DNA from: Bacillota bacterium
GTDB lineage: Bacteria; Bacillota; Clostridia; Christensenellales; UMGS416
Direction of reading: 5' to 3'
NCBI GenBank assembly: GCA_023421955.1
Contig: JAEZSE010000037.1
Span: forward strand, 1 to 64,000
Length of the DNA stretch: 64,000 nucleotides
Shown here piece after piece: positions 1 through 9,016 of this stretch. A model generated the notes under the pieces. That model worked only from the letters and a program-made list of their open reading frames with translations, ran no database searches and was not told the origin of the DNA. The position numbers and the translations under genes are program-made. The first letter of the stretch is position 1. Every line of letters begins with the position of its first letter.

Positions 1-345
1 GCTTATTCCCTCCCTACCCTCCCTTAAGTCGGTGCGCTTAGCACCGACGGCTAAGGGGGGATGCCGCCGCAGCGGCAGGGGGGATTTCCAAGGCATATCG
101 CCCACAGGCGACAAGGGGGAGTTGCGGGGGATTCGGGGCAGAGCCCCACAAAACTCCTTCCGCCGCCTGTGGGCGGCACCTCCCTCAAGAGGGAGGTAAG
201 GCGAGATTACCATAAATCATGTTCAGGTCGACTCCCTACCCCCTTTGTTTTTGCCGAAGGCAAAAATTCAAGGGGGGATGCCGCCGCAGCGGCAGGGGGG
301 ATTTCCAAGGCATATCGCCCACAGGCGACAAGGGGGGAGTTACTG
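1..345. repeat. Composite block of C-rich two-hairpin repeats (family A)
   Basis: No gene is visible in the first 349 bases. The block holds copies of the dispersed repeat: one at about 5-120, a T-rich subfamily copy at about 147-212 (CTCCTTCCG, hairpin, CACCTCCCT) and one at about 228-341. Bases 54-120 and 271-338 are near-identical direct duplicates (one extra G in the second). Each contains the hairpin GCCGCtGCGGC framed by runs of six G and a GGATTT end. The last copy ends just after the leuA stop codon. Confidence 0.8.
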
Positions 346-349
346 GGCA

Positions 350-1858
350 TTATTCCCCTACAAACCGATTCACCGCGTGCAGATAGGCCTTGATGCAGGC
401 CTCCACAATGTCGGTGCTGGTGCCGCGGCCGCGCTCCTTGCGGCCACCGGCGGAAAGGCGCACATCGGCCACGCCCAACGCATCCTCACCTTCAGTGGCC
501 GAGTGGATGCGGAAAAACTCCAACACAAAATCGGTGCCGACGATCTTGTTGATCGCCTTGAACGACGCGTCGATGGGGCCATCGCCGGTGGAGACCTGCT
601 CCACGGGCTCGCCGTCTTTCAACACCCGCACAATGGCCGTGGCGGAAATGGTGTTGCCGGAGTTGACCACAAAGCGGTCGTAGGTGTATGTTTCCCGGAT
701 GCCGTTGCTCACATGGGGCTCCACCAGGGCCTCCAGGTCGCGGTCGTCGATGGTCTTTTTTAGGTCGGCCAACTTCTTGAACTCGGCGGCCACCTTGTCC
801 AACGCATCCTTGGAGAGGGCGTAACCCATGTCTCGGAGCCGCTCCTCCAGCGCGTGGCGGCCGGAGTGCTTGCCCAGCACCATCTTGTTTTTCTGGATGC
901 CCACAGACTCGGGGTTCATGATCTCATAGGTCAGGCGGTTCGCCATGATTCCATGCTGATGGATGCCGGCTTCGTGGGCAAAGGCGTTAGCGCCCACAAT
1001 GGCCTTGTTGGCCTGCACATCCTGGCTGGTGATCGTGGAAAGCAACCGGCTGGCCGGATAGAGCTGCGTGGTGTCGATGCCTGTGGCAGCGTCAAACTTC
1101 ACCTTGCGGGTGTTCAGCGCCATCACAATTTCTTCCAACGCCGCGTTGCCGGCCCGCTCGCCGATGCCGTTGATCGTGCACTCCACCTGCCCGGCGCCGG
1201 CCTCGATGCCGGCCAGCGTGTTGGCTACGGCCAGGCCAAGATCATTGTGGCAGTGCATGGAGATCACGGCCTTTTCGATGCCGCGCACGTTGTTTTTCAA
1301 ATGAACGATCAGGTCGTTCATCTCCTGCGGCGTGGTGTAGCCCACGGTGTCCGGCACGTTGATCGTGGAAGCTCCAGCGGCAATGGCCGCCTCAAACACC
1401 CGGCAGAGGAACTCCCAGTCGCTGCGGGTGGCGTCTTCGGCGGAAAACTCCACATCGCCGCACAGATTGCGGGCGTGCCGCACCATGGCGGCGGTCTGCT
1501 CCAACACCTGCTCGCGGGTCATCTTGAGCTTGTACTGCATGTGCACGTCGGAGGTGGCGATGAAGGTGTGGATGCGGGGCCGTTTGGCACCCTTCACGGC
1601 CTCCCATGACCGGTCGATGTCCTTTTCCAATGCCCGTGAGAGTGATGCCACGATGGGCTCCTTCACCGCGGCGGCAACCTGCCGCACGCTTTCAAAGTCG
1701 CCGGGCGAAGCGATTGCGAAACCAGCTTCGATCACATCGACCCGAAGGAGCTCCAGCTGCCTCGCGATCTCAATTTTCTCCCGGATGTTCATGCTGCAGC
1801 CCGGCGACTGCTCGCCGTCGCGCAGCGTCGTGTCAAACACGATGATCTGCCTGGACAT
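350..1858 (-). CDS. leuA: 2-isopropylmalate synthase
   Basis: LeuA condenses acetyl-CoA with 2-ketoisovalerate to give 2-isopropylmalate, the first committed step of leucine synthesis, in the cytosol. The 502-residue length is normal for the family. The N-terminus carries the TIM-barrel signature DTTLRDGEQSPG (residues 9-20). The metal-binding HCHNDLG lies near residue 200, and a C-terminal LeuA regulatory dimer domain (about 370-500) implies leucine feedback. The start has a strong ribosome site (GGAGG, 8 nt upstream). It is the last gene of the leftward ilvN-ilvC-leuA unit, separated from ilvC by 336 bases of repeats, and probably shares the T-box leader upstream of ilvN. Its stop codon abuts a family A repeat. 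Confidence 0.96.
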   Translation of the reverse strand: MSRQIIVFDTTLRDGEQSPGCSMNIREKIEIARQLELLRVDVIEAGFAIASPGDFESVRQVAAAVKEPIVASLSRALEKDIDRSWEAVKGAKRPRIHTFIATSDVHMQYKLKMTREQVLEQTAAMVRHARNLCGDVEFSAEDATRSDWEFLCRVFEAAIAAGASTINVPDTVGYTTPQEMNDLIVHLKNNVRGIEKAVISMHCHNDLGLAVANTLAGIEAGAGQVECTINGIGERAGNAALEEIVMALNTRKVKFDAATGIDTTQLYPASRLLSTITSQDVQANKAIVGANAFAHEAGIHQHGIMANRLTYEIMNPESVGIQKNKMVLGKHSGRHALEERLRDMGYALSKDALDKVAAEFKKLADLKKTIDDRDLEALVEPHVSNGIRETYTYDRFVVNSGNTISATAIVRVLKDGEPVEQVSTGDGPIDASFKAINKIVGTDFVLEFFRIHSATEGEDALGVADVRLSAGGRKERGRGTSTDIVEACIKAYLHAVNRFVGE

Positions 1859-1936
1859 GACTGTTGCCTCCTTCTTTTATGATTCACCGCCGGGGGTTCC
1901 GGCGGTTGTGGGGCTTTGGTAAGGAACCTTCTTTTT

Positions 1937-2194
1937 TATGTGGAGCCCCACAGGCCGGGCATTGCCGGGCCCACTGGCCAGTCGTGCGGTTGTAGTTTGG
2001 ACTTGGTATAGGGCGGTAAGTCTGGGGCGGGTACAGAGCCCCGCCCCTACATTGACATCAGGTTCGTGCTGCCTCCCTACCCTCCCTTAATAAGGGGGGA
2101 TGGCCTCCGCAGAGGCCAGGGGGGATTTCTCAGGGTGTCGCCCGCAGGCGACAGGGGGATTTCTCAGTGATGCCGCGACGGCGACAGGGGGGAT

Positions 2195-2196
<2 letters not shown>
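1937..2196. repeat. Intergenic repeats between leuA and ilvC
   Basis: The 336-base gap has no gene. At 2024-2050 a GC-rich palindrome (GGGGCGG...CCGCCCC, ending CTAC) belongs to a second repeat type (family B). From 2072 a family A copy begins with CCTCCCTACCCTCCC, then the hairpin GGCCTCcgcaGAGGCC at 2102-2117. Two further shortened modules (hairpin plus GGGGGATTT) follow at about 2134-2162 and 2166-2196, so the hairpin/G-run module is iterated three times. The last module overlaps the ilvC stop codon region. Confidence 0.75.
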
Positions 2197-3190
<994 letters not shown>

Positions 3191-3220
3191 AGGATAGCCT
3201 CCTTAATATCATTGAAACTC

Positions 3221-3367
3221 CCTCCGCCTGCTTCGCAGGCACCTCCCTCAGGAGGGAGGCAGGGGGTTCTCATTCCAGCTTTTCAGGGAACTACTTGTCC
3301 CCCTCTGGAGGGGGATGTCGCCTTGGTGCACCGAATCGGTGCACCAGATCAGGCGACAGGGGGAGTC
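3221..3367. repeat. Two family A repeat copies, one overlapping the ilvN 3' end
   Basis: The copy at 3221-3263 is the T-rich subfamily: CTCCCTCCG, hairpin CCTGCttcGCAGG, CACCTCCCT, then AGGGAGG. The copy at 3296-3366 has the CCCCCTctggAGGGGG hairpin, then a long hairpin GTCGCC...GGCGAC. That second hairpin contains an inner TGGTGCACC/GGTGCACCA palindrome. The right end of this copy supplies the last codons and stop codon of ilvN. Confidence 0.75.
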
Positions 3368-3849
3368 ATCAGCGCTCCATCGCCCCGGCTCAATGCCACC
3401 AGGCCTGTGCGGGCCATCTCCACAATGCCGAAGGGCATCAGGGCCGCCAGAAACCGGTCCACCTCATCGAGGTCACCCACAAACTCCACGGTGATCGTGC
3501 TCTGGCCCATGTCCAAAACCGACGCATGGGCGGCGTTCACGGTGTCCATCAGGCCCTGGCTGCAGGAGTTGCGCACTTTCACAAGCACCACCTCGCGGCG
3601 GGAAACAGGAGCCGTGTCCAGCACCTGCACGACCATCACGTCGATCAGCTTTTCCACCTGCTTCACGATCTGCTCGAGGATCATTTCATCGGCAGCCACC
3701 ACGACCGTGATGCGGGAAACAGCAGGATCCAGCGTGGCGCTGACGGTGAGGCTGTCAATGTTGTAGCCCCGGCGGGTGAACAGGCCCGCCACGCGGGACA
3801 GGACGCCCGGCTGGTTGCTGACGATCATCGAGATCAACCTTCGTTCCAT
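3349..3849 (-). CDS. ilvN: Acetolactate synthase, small (regulatory) subunit
   Basis: The small subunit binds valine and sets feedback control of acetolactate synthase; the catalytic subunit IlvB is not in this window. An N-terminal ACT domain (ISMIVSNQPGVLSRVAGLF, residues about 6-24) is followed by the usual second ACT-like half. The 166-residue form starting at MERRL is chosen because GGGAGGG lies 8 nt before it; an in-frame start 21 bases upstream lacks this spacing. The last five residues (TPPVA) and the TGA are encoded by a family A repeat, which has extended or replaced the original C-terminus. It is the first gene after the T-box leader, so leucine-type tRNA charging probably controls the operon. 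Confidence 0.95.
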   Translation of the reverse strand: MERRLISMIVSNQPGVLSRVAGLFTRRGYNIDSLTVSATLDPAVSRITVVVAADEMILEQIVKQVEKLIDVMVVQVLDTAPVSRREVVLVKVRNSCSQGLMDTVNAAHASVLDMGQSTITVEFVGDLDEVDRFLAALMPFGIVEMARTGLVALSRGDGALMTPPVA

Positions 3850-3905
3850 GCCTGCGACCCTCCCTTTCACCTCTTCGCGTTAACGCGGTAAACGCCCCAA
3901 GTATA

Positions 3906-3946
3906 CAAAAAAACCCAGCCTGTATGTTGCCATAGAGACGGGGTTT
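3906..3946 (-). terminator. T-box attenuator terminator upstream of ilvN
   Basis: On the minus strand an AAACCC...GGGTTT stem with an inner TCTATG/CATACA pairing and a GCAA loop is followed by seven T. It lies just after the T-box motif, where the antiterminator would compete with it. Confidence 0.8.
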
Positions 3947-4184
3947 CCCTCGCGGTACCACTCTAATTGCCGGTGTGATCCGGCCTCTCCTTAGGTTCGG
4001 GCGCATGACGGCACTGCCTTGCGCTGAAACCAGCCGGCTGTAACGGGCCACCCGGTCGCCCTACTTTGTTCAGGCGGTCAGCTCTGGAGCGAGTTGCGAC
4101 TTGGCGCACGCACCGGCTCGCACCCACCGCCGGCTCTCTGAAACGCTTGCCCTGACGCGCTCTCCGTCAACGCTTTTTGATATT
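3906..4184 (-). promoter_or_regulatory. T-box riboswitch leader of ilvN-ilvC-leuA
   Basis: The minus strand shows the T-box hallmark AGAGTGGTACCGCG at 3964-3951, directly before an intrinsic terminator. Upstream are the AGAGAG and GGTGCGAGCCGGTG stem I elements (about 4140-4110) and the stem III-like element ending CCGTTACAG. T-box leaders read uncharged tRNA and allow read-through when it accumulates. The likely specifier is CTC (leucine), at 4093-4091 within CAACTCGC; this assignment is by eye. Transcription should start near 4184, just below a good promoter. Confidence 0.9.
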
Positions 4185-4190
4185 GGGAGT

Positions 4191-4219
4191 ATTATATCAG
4201 CGATTGCCAATGCCTGCAA
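4191..4219 (-). promoter_or_regulatory. Sigma-A-type promoter of the T-box/ilvN operon
   Basis: Minus-strand TTGCAG (4219-4214) and TATAAT (4196-4191) are separated by 17 bases and end just before the T-box stem I. Confidence 0.7.
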
Positions 4220-4363
4220 TAGGAAATTTGCTCGGGGTTTCCGTTTTGTTGCTTTTCATTTCAGTATCGCCAATTATTTGCAATAAGCAAGCTGGCAGCG
4301 GTCTTGGCATGAGTTTCCTCCAATGGTTACCGAAGGGTAAGTATGGCGCTGGGAAGTGCTTAC

Positions 4364-4392
4364 TTGCCCTCAGGCAATAATTGCCATATTAT
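4364..4392 (+). promoter_or_regulatory. Probable promoter of the amino-acid ABC operon
   Basis: TTGCCC (4364-4369), 17-base spacer, TATTAT (4387-4392), 48 bases before the lipoprotein start. The -35 overlaps the right arm of an imperfect inverted repeat (GGGTAAGTA at about 4335, TACTTGCCC at about 4361-4369), a possible operator. Confidence 0.45.
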
Positions 4393-4439
4393 ATCCATAT
4401 ACAAATGGGATGCCAATGAAGACATGGAGGAAACCACAA

Positions 4440-5252
4440 ATGAAAAAGATCATTGCATTGCTCACGGCGCTCACGCTGCTGGGCCTGATGGCCACCGGCT
4501 GCGCCGCAAAGAAGGACGATACACTGAAGGTGGGCATGGAGCTGGCTTACCCGCCCTTTGAGACCAAGGACGACCAGGGCAACCCGACCGGGGTGAGCGT
4601 GGACTTTGCCAAGGCGCTGGGCGAATATCTGGGCAGGCCGGTGCAAATTGAAAACATCGCGTGGGATGGCCTGATCCCCTCGCTGCAGACCGGCAAGGTG
4701 GACTTGGTCATTTCCTCCATGACGATCCGTGAGGACCGCAAAAAGGAAATTGACTTTTCCAAGCCCTACGCCAAGGCACTGCTGGCGCTGCTGACCAACA
4801 AGGATTCGGGCATCGAAAAAGCAGAAGATTTGAATGTGGCGGGCAGGAAGATCGCCGTGAAAACCGGCACCACCGGCGCGTTTTACGCCCAGGACCATTT
4901 CCCCAACGCCGAGATCATCTCGCTGGCCGATGGCAGCGCCTGCGTGACCGAGGTGGTGCAGGGCAAGGCCGATGCCTTCATCTATGACCAGCTAACAATC
5001 TATCAGAACCAGAAGGCCAACCCGGATACAACGACGGCTGTTTTCCTCCCCGGCCAGCAAGCCGAGTATTGGGGCGTGGGTGTGAAGAAGGGCAACACGG
5101 AACTGGTGGACAAGGTGAATACCTTCATTGACAAATTCTATACCGAAAACAGCTTTGGGCCGATCACCAAGAAATACCTTTCGGAAGAGAAGAAAGCATT
5201 CGACAGCTTCGGCTTCCCATGGTTCTTTGACGGCGTGAACAACGAGAAATGA
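4440..5252 (+). CDS. Amino-acid ABC transporter substrate-binding lipoprotein
   Basis: This is an extracytoplasmic solute-binding protein of the polar amino-acid (family 3) type, which delivers an amino acid to the membrane transporter encoded next to it. The 270-residue form starts at MKKIIALL, preceded by GGAGGAA; upstream in-frame starts lack a ribosome site. Residues 1-20 form a lipoprotein signal ending in the lipobox ATGC, with Cys about 20 acylated. The family 3 pattern follows: YPPFETKD near the N-terminus, FAKALGEYLG, then WDGLIPSLQTGKVDLVISSMT and the hinge region. The exact ligand cannot be read from sequence. Its stop overlaps the permease start (ATGA), which indicates translational coupling. 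Confidence 0.93.
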   Translation: MKKIIALLTALTLLGLMATGCAAKKDDTLKVGMELAYPPFETKDDQGNPTGVSVDFAKALGEYLGRPVQIENIAWDGLIPSLQTGKVDLVISSMTIREDRKKEIDFSKPYAKALLALLTNKDSGIEKAEDLNVAGRKIAVKTGTTGAFYAQDHFPNAEIISLADGSACVTEVVQGKADAFIYDQLTIYQNQKANPDTTTAVFLPGQQAEYWGVGVKKGNTELVDKVNTFIDKFYTENSFGPITKKYLSEEKKAFDSFGFPWFFDGVNNEK

Positions 5253-6034
5253 AAGTGAAGTCTCTGTTTTTCCGGCAAGAGGGCCAGAGAGCCACGCCGG
5301 CCCAGGTTGTGCTGAACTCTGCGCTGGCGCTGCTTGCGCTGGGCGTGTTTCTGTGGGCCTCGGCCCTGCTGGCCAAAGTGACGCTGGATTGGTCAGTGCT
5401 TGCCAGGTTCCGCGTGCGCATCGGGAAGGGGTTCGCGATGACGGTGGGCCTGAGCCTGGCCAGCCTGGTGCTGAGCCTGTTTCTGGGCTTTCTGGCGGCG
5501 CTGGGCAACCGGAGCCGCTTTTTGCCCCTTTCCTATCTGTGCAAAATCTATGTGCAGTTCATCCGCGGCACACCGCTGATCATGCAGATCTATCTGTTCT
5601 ACTACATCGTGGGCACTGCCTGGGGCATGGCAGACAAGTTCTGGTCTGGCGTGATCATCCTGTCGCTGTTTGAGGGGGCCTATATCTCCGAAATCATCCG
5701 AGGCGGTCTACAATCCATTGACAGCACTCAGCTCGAGGCTGCCGCCGCCGTGGGTCTGGACCGGGGCCAGACGATGCGGCTGGTCATCCTGCCCCAGCTC
5801 ATCACACGCACGCTGCCGGCGCTGGCCGGGCAGTTTGCCTCGATCATCAAGGATTCGTCGCTGCTCTCCATCATTGCCGTGGTCGAGCTCACCAAGGCCA
5901 TGCAGGAGATCAGCAACACCACATTCGCGATGTTTGTGAGCTATCTGGCGCTGGGCTTGCTCTATCTGTGCCTGACGCTGCCGCTGTCGCTTTTGACCCA
6001 GCGGCTGGAACGGAGGTTCCGGTATGAGACTTGA
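5249..6034 (+). CDS. Amino-acid ABC transporter permease
   Basis: An integral membrane permease of the HisM/GlnP family that forms the translocation pore with the ATPase encoded next. The 261-residue protein has a first membrane helix at about 25-50, a second at about 65-90, and further helices to the C-terminus. The EAA loop that contacts the ATPase is clear (EAAAAVGLDRGQTMRLVILPQ, residues about 167-187). The N-terminal cytosolic stretch of about 20 residues is slightly longer than in many relatives. The gene overlaps the lipoprotein gene by 4 bases and the ATPase gene by 11 bases, so the three form one operon. Confidence 0.94.
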   Translation: MKVKSLFFRQEGQRATPAQVVLNSALALLALGVFLWASALLAKVTLDWSVLARFRVRIGKGFAMTVGLSLASLVLSLFLGFLAALGNRSRFLPLSYLCKIYVQFIRGTPLIMQIYLFYYIVGTAWGMADKFWSGVIILSLFEGAYISEIIRGGLQSIDSTQLEAAAAVGLDRGQTMRLVILPQLITRTLPALAGQFASIIKDSSLLSIIAVVELTKAMQEISNTTFAMFVSYLALGLLYLCLTLPLSLLTQRLERRFRYET

Positions 6035-6761
6035 GATGAGCGGCCTTGCCAAAAGCTTCGGCGGCAGCACAGAGGTCCTGCGCGGCATTGACTACACGGC
6101 GGACATCTCCACGCTGGCCATCATCGGCCCCTCCGGCGGGGGCAAGTCCACATTACTGCGGTTGCTGGGCGGGCTTATTGCGCCCACAGAGGGCATGATC
6201 GCGCTGGACGGCGCGCCGATCGACTACTCCCCATCAGGGCTGCTCCGGTACCGCCGGAGCATCGGGTTTGTATTCCAATCCAAAGGGCTGTTTCACCACC
6301 TGACCGGCCTGCAGAACATCACAATGCCCTTGATGCAGGTGCACGGCATGAACCGCACAGACGCAGAACAAGCTGCGGAGCGGCTGCTGTCGCGCTTCGG
6401 GCTGCTGGAAGACGGCCACAAGCGCCCCCACGAGCTTTCCGGTGGGCAGCAGCAGCGCATCGCAATTGCCCGGGCCGTGGCCCCCCGCCCTAGGCTTTTG
6501 CTGCTGGACGAACCCACCAGCGCCCTGGACCCGGAGCTCACCACCGAAGTGCTGGACATGGTGAATGAGCTCAAGGGCGACCGCCTAAACATCGTGGTGG
6601 TGACCCACGAAATGGGCTTTGCCCGCAACGCCTGCGACCAGGCGATGTTTCTGCACGGCGGTAGGCTGCTGGAACAAGGGGACGCCACCGAGATGTTCAA
6701 AAGCCCGCAGACAGCGGAGCTCCGTGCATTCCTGGCCAAGGTGCTGGAGTGGAATGTGTGA
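6024..6761 (+). CDS. Amino-acid ABC transporter ATP-binding protein
   Basis: The cytosolic ATPase that powers the importer. All motifs are intact in the 245 residues: Walker A GPSGGGKST (about 36-44), Q-loop (FQSKGLF), signature LSGGQQQRIAIARA (about 138-151), Walker B LLLLDEPTSALD and switch histidine (VVTHEMGFA). Family resemblance is to GlnQ/HisP-type subunits. The gene starts inside the permease gene (11-base overlap). No terminator is evident before the GNAT gene 49 bases downstream, so some read-through is likely. Confidence 0.95.
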   Translation: MRLEMSGLAKSFGGSTEVLRGIDYTADISTLAIIGPSGGGKSTLLRLLGGLIAPTEGMIALDGAPIDYSPSGLLRYRRSIGFVFQSKGLFHHLTGLQNITMPLMQVHGMNRTDAEQAAERLLSRFGLLEDGHKRPHELSGGQQQRIAIARAVAPRPRLLLLDEPTSALDPELTTEVLDMVNELKGDRLNIVVVTHEMGFARNACDQAMFLHGGRLLEQGDATEMFKSPQTAELRAFLAKVLEWNV

Positions 6762-6810
6762 CGGCCCTGTGCTACAATATCGGCAATTGCACATAGAGGT
6801 TTAAAGCGAT

Positions 6811-7230
6811 ATGGATCAAATTGAACTCGTAACCAAACTGCCCACGGCGGAGCAATATTTGGAGCTGCGCGAGCTGGTGGGCTGGCGGGGCCGGGAAGTG
6901 GCCGACGCCGAAGTGGGCCTGGCCGGCTCGCTGCACGGCGTGTGCGCAATGCAAGGTGATGTGCTCGTGGGAATGGCCCGCGTGGTGGGCGATGGCCGCT
7001 CGGTGTTTTATGTCCAGGATGTGATCGTGCGGCCCGGCCATCAGGGTCTTGGCATTGGCCGGGCAGTGATGGAGAAAATTATGGACTACATCGCCGCCCA
7101 CGCCTGCAAAGGCGCTGTGGTGGGGCTGATGGCGGCAGTGGGCAAAGAACCATTCTATGAGAAATTCGGTTTTCACACCCGGCCAAACGAACGCGAAGGC
7201 GCGGGAATGCTGCAGTTTTGGGGCACATAA
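6811..7230 (+). CDS. GNAT family N-acetyltransferase
   Basis: A 139-residue single-domain acetyltransferase of the GNAT fold, expected to transfer acetyl from acetyl-CoA to an amine on a small molecule or protein. Motif A is present as DVIVRPGHQGLGIG (residues about 70-83), containing the acetyl-CoA pyrophosphate-binding Q-x-x-G-x-G. The C-terminal FYEKFGF motif, common in small GNATs, is also present. The substrate is unknown. A TACAAT element at about 6774 may give it its own promoter; it otherwise follows the ABC operon. The start has AGAGG about 13 nt upstream, a weak ribosome site. Confidence 0.85.
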   Translation: MDQIELVTKLPTAEQYLELRELVGWRGREVADAEVGLAGSLHGVCAMQGDVLVGMARVVGDGRSVFYVQDVIVRPGHQGLGIGRAVMEKIMDYIAAHACKGAVVGLMAAVGKEPFYEKFGFHTRPNEREGAGMLQFWGT

Positions 7231-7250
7231 CAGAAAGGTATGGTGATCTC

Positions 7251-8387
7251 ATGCCCGAGTTTATAAAACACCCCTATCTTCAGATGCCTTCGCCAGAAGG
7301 CGTCACAGTGATGTGGGAAACCGACGAGGCCGGATCCTCCTTAGTGGAGGTGTACCAGTCTGTTCGAAAGCACACAGAGTGTGTACCCGGCGAGCCGGCA
7401 GGCATGTTTGAGGGGCAACCGGGCAAAATGCACCGGGTCCGCGTCAGGGGCCTGACACCCGGCGCCGATTACCATTACCGCGTGATATCCCGGTCTGAAT
7501 CCGGCGCCGTGCAGAGTGACTGGAACCAGTTCCGCACCCAAGGCGCGGCGGGCACTCCGTTCAGCTTTTGTGTCACCAGCGAGACCGGCGGTTATGGAGG
7601 GTTCCACGACCACCATTTTGCCGATGCCACGTTTGCGGCGATCCAGGCGCACCGCCCGGACTTTCTATTGTTAGTGGGTGATATCGCATCCAACGGCAGG
7701 GATTGGGAAGACTGGAACAAGTATTTATTCACACCGGGCGCATCGGTGCTGGGCAACACGCCCTTCTATCTGAGCCCCGGCAATCATGAGGAAAACACGC
7801 CGCTGCTGGCAAAACTGTTTGATTTCCCACAGCCGTGCAACTATTACAGCTTTGATTATCACAGCGCCCACTTCACCGTGCTGGACAGCACAACGCTGTT
7901 TCGGTATGAGGAGCAGCCCGATGGCTCCTGGGATGCCATGCCGACTGAGGAACTCAACGAAGACTCCGCGCAGATGCGGTTCCTGCGAAATGACCTGGAA
8001 CAAAACGCGGGGGCTGCGTGGAAATTCGTGTTGTTCCATTACCCGCCTTTCGTGTCCGGCATCTATGAGGTCACAGCCATGCGGCAGCTATGCCCGCTGT
8101 TTGAGCAATACGGTGTGGACATCGTGTTCAACTCTCACACCATCGTGTATGAGCGGAGCCACCCCATCAAGCAGAACCAGGTGGATTATAACGGTGGCGT
8201 CACCTATGTGGTGGCCGGAGGGGCCGGCGTAATGCCGGACTGGTTTCTGCACAAACAACAGTGGCATACGGCGGAGGCTGCCGCCCGGCCCCATGTGGTG
8301 CGGGTGTCCGTCACCGGCAAGCAGCTGGAATTGAAGGCTTGCGATCTGGCCGGATGCATGTTTGACCGGTTTATAATCAAAAAATAG
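7251..8387 (+). CDS. Purple-acid-phosphatase-like metallophosphoesterase with atypical metal site
   Basis: A 378-residue protein with an N-terminal fibronectin-III/PAP-N-like beta domain (about 1-98) and a calcineurin-like phosphoesterase domain (about 103-340). Of the five PAP motifs, GNHE (177-180) and the later VLFHYPP histidine (H263) are canonical and GD (143-144) is present. Three motifs deviate: the first Asp is replaced in VTSETGG (E111), GDxxY reads GDIAS, and the final GHxH reads SHTI, so its second metal-binding His is Ile298. It may therefore use one metal or a different substrate. No signal peptide is visible, so a cytosolic location is likely. The start at MPEF is preferred over an in-frame codon 33 bases upstream inside the GNAT gene. 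Confidence 0.82.
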   Translation: MPEFIKHPYLQMPSPEGVTVMWETDEAGSSLVEVYQSVRKHTECVPGEPAGMFEGQPGKMHRVRVRGLTPGADYHYRVISRSESGAVQSDWNQFRTQGAAGTPFSFCVTSETGGYGGFHDHHFADATFAAIQAHRPDFLLLVGDIASNGRDWEDWNKYLFTPGASVLGNTPFYLSPGNHEENTPLLAKLFDFPQPCNYYSFDYHSAHFTVLDSTTLFRYEEQPDGSWDAMPTEELNEDSAQMRFLRNDLEQNAGAAWKFVLFHYPPFVSGIYEVTAMRQLCPLFEQYGVDIVFNSHTIVYERSHPIKQNQVDYNGGVTYVVAGGAGVMPDWFLHKQQWHTAEAAARPHVVRVSVTGKQLELKACDLAGCMFDRFIIKK

Positions 8388-8416
8388 CACAAAGATGCCA
8401 TGGGGGTGTTACGAGA

Positions 8417-9010
8417 ATGACCAAAATCGACAGAGTACTAGGGAGCGTGTTTTTCGGATTCATCCTGTTCATCAGCTGCTTCTGCGCGGGCTGGTGGACA
8501 GGCCTGGCCTTGGGTGGTGCAGAGATTGGATGCGCCGTGGGAGCCATTGCCGGTATCGCTGTTGATATCCTTTTCCTCAAGCGCATTGTGAACCGCATGT
8601 TTACATTGAAGCCGCTGGCGTTGGTCACGGTGTTTGGGCTGTATTCCGTGGGCATCTTCGGGTTTTTCATGGGCGTGCCGGTGTTCAACGCGATGATGGG
8701 CGTGTTCGCCGGGTGGTATGTGGGCCGCAGGGCCAAGTTGCTTTCCGCCAGGCGCGATGAAATGACAAAGCCGCTCAACCGGGCAGTGGTGTTTTCCACG
8801 GCAGTACTGGCAGCTTTCTGTGTAGCGGCAGCATGGCTGGCCCTGCGCGCCAGCACCACCACGGCCAACCTGGAGGGCATGCTCGGCCTGGGCTTTCATT
8901 TGACGCAGGGCATGATCTGGGGGATCGTGCTGGTCGGCGGGGCGCTGCTGCTGGCCGCGCAGGCGCTGGCGGCAAAGATCGCGGCAAGAGTGGCGTATCG
9001 TGTGGGATAA
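8417..9010 (+). CDS. Hypothetical polytopic membrane protein
   Basis: A 197-residue protein with about six hydrophobic segments (roughly 8-30, 33-52, 65-85, 86-104, 124-146, 160-185), joined by a basic loop (GRRAKLLSARRDE, about 104-116) that should face the cytosol. No catalytic motif or recognised family was found. It begins 29 bases after the metallophosphoesterase gene, and GGGGG about 10 nt upstream could serve for initiation. It may be co-transcribed with that gene. It ends 6 bases from the convergent P-loop gene. Function unknown. Confidence 0.7.
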   Translation: MTKIDRVLGSVFFGFILFISCFCAGWWTGLALGGAEIGCAVGAIAGIAVDILFLKRIVNRMFTLKPLALVTVFGLYSVGIFGFFMGVPVFNAMMGVFAGWYVGRRAKLLSARRDEMTKPLNRAVVFSTAVLAAFCVAAAWLALRASTTTANLEGMLGLGFHLTQGMIWGIVLVGGALLLAAQALAAKIAARVAYRVG

Positions 9011-9016
9011 GTGATA

